Shown: piece after piece, positions 47,741 to 58,500 of the stretch
Layout of the letters: each line of letters starts with the position of its first letter
Position numbering within the stretch: position 1 is the stretch's first letter
Assembly (NCBI GenBank): GCA_001604185.1
Contig: LVAV01000109.1
Coordinates: 1-64,000 of the forward strand
Reading direction: 5' to 3'
DNA from: Clostridiales bacterium Firm_16
GTDB taxonomy: Bacteria > Bacillota > Clostridia > Saccharofermentanales > Saccharofermentanaceae
DNA length: 64,000 nucleotides
Notes under the pieces: model-generated
What the model was told of the DNA's origin: nothing
What the model saw: only the letters and a program-made list of their open reading frames with translations
Database searches by the model: none
Program-made: the position numbers and the translations under genes

Positions 47741-48913
47741 ATGTTCAAGAAGAAAATACCATGGATGTTACTCTTCGTGGTGCTGATGGTGCTCAGCATC
47801 TGGGCGGTGGTATCACACAGCGGGAGTTACTCACTACAACTACTCAAAGACACTTTGATGAACGCGAAAGTCGGCTGGCTGATCGCGGCTTGTGTTGGTA
47901 TGCTCTTGAACATCCTCTGCGAGGGCTGGGCGCTTGACGTTCTGGTCCATGCGCTGACCCGTTCCGACGACGGTCCCAAGATCCGAAGCCACGGATTTCT
48001 CTATTCCGCAGCGGACATCTATTTCTCCGCCATCACGCCGTCTGCATCCGGCGGACAGCCTGCCAGTGCTTTCTTTATGAGCCGTGACGGCATCCCCGTG
48101 GCCCATTCGGCGGTCATCCTGGTCGCCAACATGTTCCTGTACACCATTTCGCTGGTAGTGATCGGTCTCATCGGGTTCTGCCTGTGTCCTTCGATCTTCT
48201 GGAATATGGATACTCTGGCAAAAATACTGGTAACGTTGGGTTTTGTGTTCCTTATGGGTCTGAGCGTGCTCTTCGTGCTGATCCTTAAGAAAGAGAAGTG
48301 GGTCAAGAATATTGCCGTTGTGTTCATCTCCCTGGGCGGCAAGCTCCGCATTATCCGCCACAAGCAGGCTTTGCTGGACCGTGTCGATCGTGCCATCCAG
48401 CAGTATAAGTCCTGCGCGGGTCTGGTGAATGAGAAGAAGCTGGACATGTTCAAGGCTTTCTGCTTCAACTTCCTGCAGAGACTCTCGCTTCTGAGTACCA
48501 CGATCCTTGTGTATCTTGCTTTCGGCGGTTGTGCCGAGAATCTTCCTATGGTCATCAGTTGTTCCGCACTGGTCCTGGTGGGCGTGTACAGCCTTCCGGT
48601 CCCGGGCGGCATGGGCGTGGCCGATTATCTCCTGATCAACGGTCTCTCTATGGTTCCGGACATCGAAAGTCCGGCCAACCTCGAGCTGGTCAGCCGCGGC
48701 ATCTCTTTCTACAGCTGCATCGCCCTGTCCCTCACCGTCGTGATCATCGGCTACTTCATCCAGACCAAGCGGCTCAAAGCCCGCGGCGCACTGGTGGAGG
48801 GTGCTGAAGGGGCCGAGGCGGCTCAAGGGACTGAAGAGACTGACAGGGCTGATGGTGCTGAAGAGGCTGACGCCGCCACTTCAAAAGGCGACCCGGACTC
48901 CGATTCCTACTAA
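47741..48913 (+). CDS. Flippase-like / lysylphosphatidylglycerol synthase TM-region (YbhN-type) membrane protein
   Basis: Multi-TM; YLAFGG...LPVPGGMGVADYLLINGL; Ala/Glu-rich C-terminal tail. Confidence 0.78.
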   Translation: MFKKKIPWMLLFVVLMVLSIWAVVSHSGSYSLQLLKDTLMNAKVGWLIAACVGMLLNILCEGWALDVLVHALTRSDDGPKIRSHGFLYSAADIYFSAITPSASGGQPASAFFMSRDGIPVAHSAVILVANMFLYTISLVVIGLIGFCLCPSIFWNMDTLAKILVTLGFVFLMGLSVLFVLILKKEKWVKNIAVVFISLGGKLRIIRHKQALLDRVDRAIQQYKSCAGLVNEKKLDMFKAFCFNFLQRLSLLSTTILVYLAFGGCAENLPMVISCSALVLVGVYSLPVPGGMGVADYLLINGLSMVPDIESPANLELVSRGISFYSCIALSLTVVIIGYFIQTKRLKARGALVEGAEGAEAAQGTEETDRADGAEEADAATSKGDPDSDSY

Positions 48914-49009
48914 TCCTGCTGAGATTTCGCGAAGATCGGAGCAGGGACCGGCTTGCCAGAGGACCAGATTGCCGATCCTGATCCGTTCCGACAGACTTTG
49001 TGCGACCGC

Positions 49010-49044
49010 AAAAAAGGCTAAACCGGGTCGCCCCGATTTAGCCT
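49010..49044 (-). terminator. Rho-independent terminator of the acyl-CoA ligase gene
   Basis: Minus strand AGGCTAAATCGGGGCGACCCGGTTTAGCCTTTTTT. Confidence 0.85.
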
Positions 49045-49103
49045 CTATTAAACTTCACTCGCTCAGTCGCATCGCGTGTCCGGCGCGCCGATGAACCTCA
49101 GCC

Positions 49104-50744
49104 TCAATCCTGATTCTCGTACGCTACGAGGTATTCCTCACCGTACATCTTACGAAGCTTCGGCTTCTCGATCTTACCGGTGGCGTTACGCAGTACCGGA
49201 GCAAAAATGATCTTTCTCGGTCTCTTGTAACGTGGCATCTGAAGGCAGAAGTCATTGACTTCCTCCTCGGTAAGCGTCATGCCTTCCTTGACCTCGATGA
49301 TGGCGCCGGCAATCTCGCCCTGACGCTTGTCCGGAAGACCGATAACGGCAACGTCCTTGATCTTGTCGTTCTTCATGATGAAGTCCTCGATCTCGACAGG
49401 GTAGAGGTTCTCACCACCGGAGATGATAACATCCTTCTTTCTGTCTACCAGATAGATGAAACCATCCTCATCCTGGCGGCCCATATCACCAGTCAGCAGC
49501 CAGCCGTCCTTCAGGACCTCGGCAGTAGCTTCCGGATTATTGTAATAGCACTCCATGACGCCGTCGCCCTTAACACAGAGCTCACCGACTTCACCTTGCT
49601 TTACGATATTGCCGTTCTCGTCAATGATCTTGCACTCCCAGCCATAACCCGGGATACCGATGGCACCGACCTTCTCCACATTCTCCACACCCAGGTGAAC
49701 GCAACCGGGTCCGATAGACTCGGAAAGACCATAGTTCGTGTCATACTGGTGCTTCGGGAAATAAGCCAGCCATCTCTTGATCAGAGACTTCGGAACCGGC
49801 TGGGCACCAATGTGCATCAGTCTCCACTGATCCAGCTGATAGTCAGAGATCTTCACATCACCACGATCCAGCGCATCCAGGATATCCTGGGCCCACGGAA
49901 CCAGCAGCCATACGATGGTGCAGTGCTCAGAAGAGACCGCATCCAGAATGTACTTCGGCTTGGTACCACGAAGCAGTACCGCACGGGAACCTGCAACCAG
50001 GCTGCCCATCCAGTGCATCTTGGCACCGGTGTGGTAAAGCGGCGGGATACAGAGGAAACAGTCATCACGGTTAGTGGAATGGTGCTTCTGCTCAACAGCG
50101 GCAGCATGCATCAGACTTCTGTGACGGTGCAGGATCGCCTTCGGGAAACCGGTCGTACCGGAACTGAAGTAGATGGCACCATAATCATCATCTGTGATAT
50201 CGATATTCGGACGATCACTGGAATAGTCACCTGTGATCAGTCGATAATCTTCTGCAAAAGACGGGCACTGTTCGCCGACAAAAATCAGCGCACGGTTCTT
50301 GTGAAGTGCCGGTTCGATGTTCTCAATACGGCTGACGAACTCCGGACCGAAGAAGAGGATATCCAGCTCTGCCAGATTGGAGCAGTAGAGGATCTCGTCG
50401 GAAGTATAACGGAAATTCAGCGGAACAGCGATAGCGCCGGTCTTCAATATACCGAAGTAGATCGGGAGCCACTCAAGACAGTTCATCATGAGGATGCCGA
50501 TCTTGTTGCCCTTCTTGATGCCTCGGGAAAGAAGCATATTGGCAAGACGGTTTGCCTTCTCGTCGAAAACTTTCCATGTGATCTGACGGCGGTAAGCCTG
50601 GGTCTTGGTTGGCTGGATCAGCTCATATTCTTTCCAGGTGATCCGACCGACTTCCTGCTGCTCAGGATTCAATTCCACTAAGGCGACTTCGTTACCATAA
50701 AGGTCTGCATTTCTCTCAAGATACTGTGTTACAGGCATATTCAT
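49104..50744 (-). CDS. AMP-dependent acyl-CoA synthetase/ligase
   Basis: YFSSGTTGFPKAILHRHRS; GWLLTGDMGRQDEDGFIYLVDRKKDVIISGGENLYPVEIED. Confidence 0.93.
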   Translation of the reverse strand: MNMPVTQYLERNADLYGNEVALVELNPEQQEVGRITWKEYELIQPTKTQAYRRQITWKVFDEKANRLANMLLSRGIKKGNKIGILMMNCLEWLPIYFGILKTGAIAVPLNFRYTSDEILYCSNLAELDILFFGPEFVSRIENIEPALHKNRALIFVGEQCPSFAEDYRLITGDYSSDRPNIDITDDDYGAIYFSSGTTGFPKAILHRHRSLMHAAAVEQKHHSTNRDDCFLCIPPLYHTGAKMHWMGSLVAGSRAVLLRGTKPKYILDAVSSEHCTIVWLLVPWAQDILDALDRGDVKISDYQLDQWRLMHIGAQPVPKSLIKRWLAYFPKHQYDTNYGLSESIGPGCVHLGVENVEKVGAIGIPGYGWECKIIDENGNIVKQGEVGELCVKGDGVMECYYNNPEATAEVLKDGWLLTGDMGRQDEDGFIYLVDRKKDVIISGGENLYPVEIEDFIMKNDKIKDVAVIGLPDKRQGEIAGAIIEVKEGMTLTEEEVNDFCLQMPRYKRPRKIIFAPVLRNATGKIEKPKLRKMYGEEYLVAYENQD

Positions 50745-50815
50745 GACTCCTTCTACAATTACTACAAAAACTACAACGTAAAAAATACGCCTTTATGAGT
50801 ATATCAGGAATATAA

Positions 50816-50844
50816 GAAAAAAACACCCCGAATTTCTTCGGGGC
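50816..50844 (-). terminator. Rho-independent terminator downstream of coaX
   Basis: Minus strand GCCCCGAA-GAAA-TTCGGGG-TGTTTTTTT. Confidence 0.9.
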
Positions 50845-50897
50845 ATTTTCCCATGGCGCGTGAACCATGTATTGGTTAAGGTGGGGAAAGTTGCTGA

Positions 50898-51662
50898 TTA
50901 AATATTCTTCCTGTAGATCTCCATCAGGCCCTTCATGATCAGGTCCGGATCGTGAAGGATCTTACGCTTGCAGTGGGGAAGGATGCTGGGTGCATATCTT
51001 CCCGTGGCCACGATGGTACAGGGTTTCCCGTATTCTTCTTCGATTCGCTGGATCATGCCGTCGATTGCCGACGCATTGAAAAAAACCAGCCCGCTGCGCA
51101 TGCTGTCGATGGTGTTGGTGCCGATGACCTTCTTCGGCGATTCCACCGCGATAGACGGCAGCTGGGACGTCCTGGTCGCCAGGGCTTCGGTAGATACACC
51201 CATGCCCGCGGCAATCGAGGTGCCCAGGAAATTCTTGTTCTCATCGATCAGGGAGATCGTGGTAGCGGTACCCATGTAGATGTTGATCTGCGGGACCGGA
51301 TAATCCTTGATGCCGGCTACGGCGCAGACTACCAGGTCGCTGCCGAGCTGGGCCGGATTGTCGATCCGGATCTTCAGACCCGACTTCACACCGGGCCCGA
51401 TGATGATGGGATCTATATGGTAAAAACGCTCGATCGTCGTCTTGATCGTCGCGGTTACGGTGGGGACGACAGATGAGATGATCGCTCCGTCGATGACATT
51501 CTCGTTTAATTCGTGGGAGGCCAGAGCAGCCCGGATCAACGTGGCATACTCCAGATCCGTTGCCGTACGGTTCGTCGAGATGAGCTCGGTAAAAAGGATC
51601 GCCTCGTGATCGAATCCGCCGACAAGCATATGTGTGTTTCCGATATCAAATGCAAGTACCAT
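50898..51662 (-). CDS. coaX: Type III pantothenate kinase
   Basis: MVLAFDIGNTHMLVGGFD; IIGPGVKSGLKIRIDNPAQLGSDLVV; GMGVSTEAL. Confidence 0.95.
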   Translation of the reverse strand: MVLAFDIGNTHMLVGGFDHEAILFTELISTNRTATDLEYATLIRAALASHELNENVIDGAIISSVVPTVTATIKTTIERFYHIDPIIIGPGVKSGLKIRIDNPAQLGSDLVVCAVAGIKDYPVPQINIYMGTATTISLIDENKNFLGTSIAAGMGVSTEALATRTSQLPSIAVESPKKVIGTNTIDSMRSGLVFFNASAIDGMIQRIEEEYGKPCTIVATGRYAPSILPHCKRKILHDPDLIMKGLMEIYRKNI

Positions 51663-51697
51663 AGAAACTCCTCCTGGGAAAGACGAATCAGACCGGA

Positions 51698-52375
51698 TCA
51701 GGCATTTTCCTTCTTGGAAGCCTTCTCGTCGAACTTTCTGATAAGCTTGGCCTTGTCCAGAGCGGTACCGATGGCACCTGTGAATACGCAGGTTGCGATG
51801 AGCTCGAAGACACAGTTGATACCTACGAATGCAATGAAGAACTTGAAAAGGTTGTTTACCGGCAGTCCGCCGTCCTTCATTGCGCCGATGAATGCGTCAT
51901 TGTTCCAGAACATGAGGATGAGTGACAGCATAAAGAACAGCGTGTTAAAGCCTGCTGCGCAAAGTCCGGTAACAGCGTATCCGACAATACCGGTGGCAAT
52001 AGCTTTGCCGCCCTGGAATTTCGCCTTCAGCTTCTGGAAGCACTTAGCCAGAAGTCCTGTGCAGAAACCGGCGAGGATACGCGGGATGAAGCACATGATG
52101 AAAGTGAATACCGGATTGATGTTCAGCAGGAAAGAACCGAACACGGAAGTACCGAAGCACTGGATGAAGCTGGTCAGACCGAAAAGTCCGCCAAGAACAG
52201 CACCGGCAACCGGACCGAGAGCGATCGCGCCGACAGCAACCGGAATCATGAGAAGTGAAATTTCAATTGCTCCAAGAGGAAGATAACCGATGGGTGTAAA
52301 AGACATTAAGATGATGACTGCACTTAAAATGCCCATCAATGCAATAGTTTTTGTTTTCTGAGTTTGTTTTTTCAT
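51698..52375 (-). CDS. ECF transporter S component (likely pantothenate-type from context)
   Basis: MKKQTQKTKTIALMGILSAVIILMSFTPIGYLPLGAIEISLLMIPVAVGAIALGPVAGAVLGGLFGLTSF; next to coaX; AAGGAGG before ATG. Confidence 0.85.
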   Translation of the reverse strand: MKKQTQKTKTIALMGILSAVIILMSFTPIGYLPLGAIEISLLMIPVAVGAIALGPVAGAVLGGLFGLTSFIQCFGTSVFGSFLLNINPVFTFIMCFIPRILAGFCTGLLAKCFQKLKAKFQGGKAIATGIVGYAVTGLCAAGFNTLFFMLSLILMFWNNDAFIGAMKDGGLPVNNLFKFFIAFVGINCVFELIATCVFTGAIGTALDKAKLIRKFDEKASKKENA

Positions 52376-52709
52376 AACCAAACCCTCCTTTGTTATTATT
52401 CCCGAAATGGGATACAATTACTCGCCGGGACCGGATCTGCGCCACAAACACCACTGTCAGATTCAAACCGCGATATCTGCAATATATGGGTGTTTACGGA
52501 ATCAGACGATTACCGGCGGTTTGATTATACAATACAATTTCATTTCTGTCACTTTTTTGTATCGTTTATGCATTAGAATGTGGGATATAAGAGAATGGTC
52601 TACGTGCAGCTCCTGCACCGCCTGCAATTCCGAAGACAACACCGACAGAAGCGGCTGCGGAGACAGACGAATCCGCGCGGCGCAGGAATCGACCGCATAT
52701 GAGGGAAAA

Positions 52710-55289
52710 ATGAACTGGAAAAAGGCTACAATGCGCATACTGGGAATGAGTCTGACGGCTTCAATGATGCTGTCGGCCGTCGGCTGCGCCAAAGTGGCTT
52801 CCAGCAAGTCTACCTCTACATCAGAAAGTTCCATCTTCACGGAGACCACGACGACCCAGACGAACGAGACGGTACCACCGGCCCCGGTGGAACCGGAGCC
52901 TTTCTATCAGGCCGAGGTGATCCCTCTTAAGACCCATGTGGAAGGCGAAAACGCAGATTCTGAATTGAAATGGGCCTACGCACCGATCTTTGTCGGAGAT
53001 TATGTCATTTTTGAAGAAGAAAACTATTACAATCGCCTGACGGACGAGACAACCAACTCCCAGATCTACGATATGAACAGATGGTACTTCATTTTCGACC
53101 TTGACGGCAATCAGGTCGGCAAGATCGAACCGCCCGGATATGCCGTGCAGTTCCAGAATACCAGTTTCTGCATGACCCGGGACAATGAACTCGTCATGTG
53201 CTACGCTACGGACTCTGAGCTGGGCGAGCACACGATCCATCTGCGCAAATACACTCTCAGCGGAGAAAGACTGCAGGACAGTGCTTTTCACGATCCCTGG
53301 GGCTCCGACATCGTCGGCGTGACCGTGCAGAACGACGGCTCTTTCATTGTGGTGACTTCCAGTTCCGTTTTCTATGTAGACAAAGACTGCCTGGATGTGG
53401 AGCAGGTGGATTTCCCGGACGGCGACCTCTGCATCGGCATGTACGAGGAAGATGGGACTTACTACGCCCAGATGATCACCATGCTCGGTATGGGCGCCAA
53501 CTACAGCTGCAGGCTTACTGCCATTGTCACGCCAGCTGACCCCGTCGCAGACAGAGATGCCCATAACCTCGTCGGCATGAAGGTTTTCCAGAACGCCGGA
53601 AGTGTCTACGCCATGACGAAGAACAAGCTTGGCCGCCTGAGCCTGAAAAGCGGCGAATTCAGCCAGATCCTGGACTGGAACCAGACGGATATTGACCGAA
53701 GTCTCATCACCCAGGGCGATGTAAAAGTAGTCCGCGACGGCACTATGGCCCAGCCCATCACCCTGATGGACTACACCGACCTGAGCGTGGCCGACATGGA
53801 TGACAGTAAGGAGATCGACGTCGGTCAGGGTGAGAAACGGGTAGACGAAGAACGCCAGTACGCCGAACTCTATGTTTCCACAGTCTCGTCCATCGACGAC
53901 AATGAAGCCGTCCTGATCCATTTTACCAAGTCCGATTCGAACCCTTCTGTTGGCAAAAAAACTATCTGGGTGGGCGGGGTCGACCTGGCAAACAGCGGGT
54001 TCTCCCAGTTTGTCGTTTCTTATAATGCCAGACCCGAGAGTACGGCCTGGATCAAGCTCAGTGACTATTCGGATTTTGATTCACCTTACGACTTCATGAA
54101 GCCGATCCTGGTCACGAAGAAAGAAGATGTGGTCTCCCAGCTTTATAAGCAGATGCTCTCCGGCGTCGGACCGGATATGCTGTTTGGCTTCGCGGATTCC
54201 CCGATCTTCGATAAGAATGAGATCCTCATCGACCTCAACCCGTATTTGGACGGTATCCGGGGCATCGATCGCATGGAATACTTCAGCAATGTGTTCGAGG
54301 CTTTTTGCACGGGCGGGAAGCTCTATCAGCTGCCTCTGACCTTCAGTATCCAGGGAATAATGAGGAATGAGGAACTTTATGACCAGTCGAACGCGGTTAC
54401 CCTGAACCACATCCTTGCACTGATCCATGAGGCGGGGAACAAGAATCTTCCGTGTCCGCCTATGCCGCCAAGCGTCATCGAGAAACTTTTTATCAGCAAC
54501 ACCTTGTCACAAGGCGTCGATTACGAGAATGGGACAGTAAATTACACCCATGGCGATATATTGTCACTGTTGGCTTTGATGCAGGAAATGGAAAATTCGG
54601 ATTATACCTATACCGATGACACCCCGACCGGAAACCGCCCGATCACAGCGAATGGAGGAACGGAAGGGTACTATAGCACCATGTCGGCGTATTTCGATCT
54701 GGCGGACATGTACTGGGGCGATGTGTATTTTGCACCTACGGAGATCTGTAACCTCGAGCAGTTTACTGGCGCTTATATGACTCACTCTGACGCAGAACTG
54801 GGCGGATATCCGTTGCCGAGCGACACCGGTTATACTGCCAAAGCCTACTATTCAGTGGGTATTGCTTCGTACTGCAGTTATAAGGAAGAGGCGTGGAACT
54901 TCGTCAGTTATCTGCTTTCCAAGGATGTGCAGACCGAGATTGCCATGAGCTGTATGGTGAAGAACATGCTTACCGGGACCCTGCCGGTCAATGTCGAGGC
55001 ATTCCGGGAACTTTGCCGTTTTGAGATCACAGTCAAGCTGGACTGGACGCATCCGGGTACATCTAAGGACGGAACCCCGGTGCAATACGAATATGACCTC
55101 AATTACGAGAAGGCAGAGGCATTCGAAAATATGGTCAGTCGTATTACTCGAAGATATCTTGATGATTCGAATATCCATACCATCATCCAGAACCATTGGT
55201 ACATGATCAACAACGGTGTCGGAGGACTGGTCGAGGCTTCAGAATCGATTATCAAGGAGATGTCGGACTATCTACAGTCAAGAGGCTGA
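52710..55289 (+). CDS. Extracellular solute-binding lipoprotein
   Basis: MNWKKATMRILGMSLTASMMLSAVGC lipobox; C-terminal SBP-like region (GGYPLPSDTGYTAKAYYSVGIASYCSYKEEAWNFVSYLLSKD). Confidence 0.75.
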   Translation: MNWKKATMRILGMSLTASMMLSAVGCAKVASSKSTSTSESSIFTETTTTQTNETVPPAPVEPEPFYQAEVIPLKTHVEGENADSELKWAYAPIFVGDYVIFEEENYYNRLTDETTNSQIYDMNRWYFIFDLDGNQVGKIEPPGYAVQFQNTSFCMTRDNELVMCYATDSELGEHTIHLRKYTLSGERLQDSAFHDPWGSDIVGVTVQNDGSFIVVTSSSVFYVDKDCLDVEQVDFPDGDLCIGMYEEDGTYYAQMITMLGMGANYSCRLTAIVTPADPVADRDAHNLVGMKVFQNAGSVYAMTKNKLGRLSLKSGEFSQILDWNQTDIDRSLITQGDVKVVRDGTMAQPITLMDYTDLSVADMDDSKEIDVGQGEKRVDEERQYAELYVSTVSSIDDNEAVLIHFTKSDSNPSVGKKTIWVGGVDLANSGFSQFVVSYNARPESTAWIKLSDYSDFDSPYDFMKPILVTKKEDVVSQLYKQMLSGVGPDMLFGFADSPIFDKNEILIDLNPYLDGIRGIDRMEYFSNVFEAFCTGGKLYQLPLTFSIQGIMRNEELYDQSNAVTLNHILALIHEAGNKNLPCPPMPPSVIEKLFISNTLSQGVDYENGTVNYTHGDILSLLALMQEMENSDYTYTDDTPTGNRPITANGGTEGYYSTMSAYFDLADMYWGDVYFAPTEICNLEQFTGAYMTHSDAELGGYPLPSDTGYTAKAYYSVGIASYCSYKEEAWNFVSYLLSKDVQTEIAMSCMVKNMLTGTLPVNVEAFRELCRFEITVKLDWTHPGTSKDGTPVQYEYDLNYEKAEAFENMVSRITRRYLDDSNIHTIIQNHWYMINNGVGGLVEASESIIKEMSDYLQSRG

Positions 55290-55405
55290 AATATCAGGCT
55301 CGAAACGTTACGTTTTGCTACACTTTGATGCTCAAAAAATAAAGATTTTGTTACAGAACAGTTAAAAGGACCTCAAAATTCTTTATCTCCTATGGCCTTA
55401 TATTA

Positions 55406-55526
55406 TATAATAAAGCACGGCTAAAGTTATTTGCCGTGTGGAGAAAAATGTTGTTTGACGCCCTGTTATCAGGACGCCCGGATGGGTAACCGTCGCATGG
55501 GTAGCGACAGTAGAGGAGATATTATT
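55406..55526 (+). promoter_or_regulatory. TATAAT promoter plus hairpin-rich 5' leader of the giant adhesin gene
   Basis: TATAAT 55406-55411; hairpins CACGGC/GCCGTG, CCTG/CAGG, CGG/CCG, GTCGC/GCGAC; last two expose ATGGGTA loops; AGAGGAG RBS. Confidence 0.45.
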
Positions 55527-58500
55527 GTGAAAGCAATGAAGAAGTTTGTAACTTCTTTCTTGGTCGCGTGCTGTTTTTTGAACTCGGTAGGGTTTCCGTA
55601 TTCGAAGCCGCATGCGTCAGTAACAAATGAATATCGCTTAGTGAGCAGGGACCAGGGTTATGAGGACCCCGGTTCTTCTGCGTCTTCCGAGACCGATCCC
55701 GTTGACCCCACACAAACCTCTGAAACTACTGCAATTGAGACCTCTGAGCCCACAACTGTTTCTCCCTCCACAGAAGAGACTACTGTAACCGAACCGGTGG
55801 AGACGACGACCGAACCCACGGAAAGTACGACTTTGCCACCGGAATCCACCACCGAACCGACGACCTCTGAGACCGAGACGTCGGAAACGACCTATGAGAC
55901 GACCGCAGAGCCGACGTCGGAGACTTCCGCGCCTACAGAAACGCCTGCGGAGCCGACCACCACAGAATCAACAACACAGGAGCCGGTTGAGACTACTACC
56001 GAGCCTACAGTGACGACCACTGAGCAGACTTCGGAAACAGGTGAACCGACTACCTCTGAACCTGGCTCGACTTCTTCTGACGAGACCTCCGAGACCGGTG
56101 CGCCGACCACGGCAGAACCGACGGAATCCTCTTCTGAAGAAACATCTGAGACAGGCGAACCGACTACGGCACAGCCGACAGACTCTTCTCCGGAAGAAAC
56201 ATCTGAACCTGCTGAGCCGACAACAGCCACACCTACACAATCCACACCAGAAGAGACCTCAGAGCCCGGTGAACCTACGACTGTAGATCCGAGCTCTTCG
56301 GAGACAGAAGAGACACAGGAGCCGGGTGAGCCGACTACCGATGATCCCAGCGAGTCTTCAACAGAAGAAACTTCTGAACCGTCTGAGTCCTCAACAGAAC
56401 CCAGTGAGCCGGTCCTGATCGAAGCGCATATGGAAGCCGAGATCTTCACCGACAACACCTACACGAAGCGTGTCGAGGATTCGGAAGTTACCATCACCAT
56501 CGAGGGTACTCTCCCGGATAACGTAACAGCCAAGGCTTTCCCCATCGAGAACGATGATGAGAAAGTCCTGCTTTCCTATGACATCTCGCTTTTCGATACC
56601 GAAGGCAATGAATACCAGCCCCAGAACGGAAGCCTGAAGGTGGCCTTCACATCCCAGGCCATTCGTGATGCTCTGGACAGTGGCGCAGAACTGGAAGTCA
56701 ACCACGAGGATGCTTCCGGTTCCGTTACACCTGTTGAGAGCGAAACCGTCGGAACGGATACCATCTCCTTCGATGCAGAGAGCTTCTCCGTATATTCCAT
56801 CATTGAAGCGGACAAAGAACCACAGGTTCTGGAAGCAGACTATGTAGCAACCCTTGAAGATCTGGCTTCGAATACGGATCCGAAAGGATTCTATATCTTC
56901 TACAATGCAGCTGCGCCGAAGTATATGACGAACAGACTCAACGGAGACAGTGCTTTCGTTGAAACTACATCTGTGGACGGTGCTTCGCCGTGGTTCTTCG
57001 AGAGTTCCGGTACAGCGAATCGCTATTATCTTTACACCATGGTCAATGGCGAAAAGAAATACATGAGAAACACGAGCGGCAATTTGATGGGCCTTGTGGA
57101 TGCGAAGACTTCTGCCACAGCTTTTGATCTTACACTCAAAGATGCGGCCACTTCAACGACTCCTGCCAAGTTCGAAGTCAAGAAAGCGGGAGCGAATCAA
57201 TGGTTACAGCACTCCGGTGGCGGAAAAGGCATGCGGTTATATACGGACAATAATAATCACGAGAATTCTCGTCTGATGTTTATGTATGTGTCCTCCACGC
57301 TTCCGACTGACGATTATTATGAACTGGACGGAAAGACTTTCGGAATTGCTTATACACAGAAGGGGGTCAAGGCAGCCGGCCTGATGTCAGACGCGAAGAC
57401 GATCTCTAATAACAGAGTGGGTCTGGAGTCATTGTTACTTGCTGTCAGACCGGACTTCCTGAACAACGGTGGGCAGCTTCTGGTTGCTAAAGACAGTGAT
57501 CTGACAGACTGGACCTTCGAGTTGGTGAGCGGAAATACGTATCGGATCTATACCCGTATCGGTGGTGCCAAGAGATATCTTTCCCTGAATGGACAGAATC
57601 TGCGCCTGGTCGGAACTCCGGATGCCACGACGGATATTGTAGTGACAGCCGGAACCGGTGACAACAAGGGTAAGTATTCCTTCAGTGTAGGCGGTTACTC
57701 GATTTACCTCCAGAGTGGTGATGTAACGAAGGGTTTTGTTAGCTCTACGGATAATTCTCCTTATAAGTGGCTGAATCTGACAAAGAAATCCAATCTCACC
57801 GAAGACGACTTTGTTATCTATAGCGCAGAGAAAGTCAATCTTTCAGATAAAGAAAGAGTTCCTTCCGGTGCACAGGTTATCGTCTATACCCGAAAGTGGA
57901 ATGACGACAACAAAGAATACGAGTTTTACTGCTTGAACCATGATGGTCAATTGGTCCGTTGCTATGAGAACGGTGATATGATCCAGTGGGTCGGCAGTTC
58001 AGTCAATACTGCGCTTTGGAACTTCACGGAATATGTTGACGAAACAACAGGGGAACCTACGGGCTTCTATGAGTTACAGAATGACTATTCCGGTAAGTAT
58101 ATCTCGCCGCAGGTCACTGGAAATCGGATTCTGGCAGATGAGCCGGTCGGCATTAATATGAACGGCCGTCTGTATGGATATTCCTATTCAGTCATTATGC
58201 AATGGGACGATGAATTGTATAAATACGCGGCTTTGAAAAACGGCGAGAGTTCCGTATATCCGGTAGGACTGGATGAAACAGATGACACGTATTTCTTTGC
58301 AATCGTAAAACCTGAGCACAATGAGAGTGAGTTGACGGAAGTCGAAACTTTGGATCATACAGAGTACGGCATCAAGATGCGGATCGTCGATTTTAATGGA
58401 ACGGTGAGTAATTTCACTGGATGCTCGAGTACAGATGAACAGGATGAAGTGATCGGATATACTCATTACGATGCTAACATCTTCCGCGATACGGGCCTTC

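Noticed and set aside
49596-50681. Plus-strand 361-aa ORF opposite the acyl-CoA ligase
   Set aside because: Antisense shadow ORF of a clear AMP-ligase gene
55406-55526. c-di-GMP riboswitch in the adhesin leader
   Set aside because: Lacks the conserved GGCAAA/CGCAAAG and receptor features of class I and the class II core; kept only as an unclassified structured leader
55892-56458. Minus-strand 188-aa Ser/Val/Gly-rich ORF
   Set aside because: Mirror image of the Thr/Glu/Pro coding repeats of the adhesin stalk
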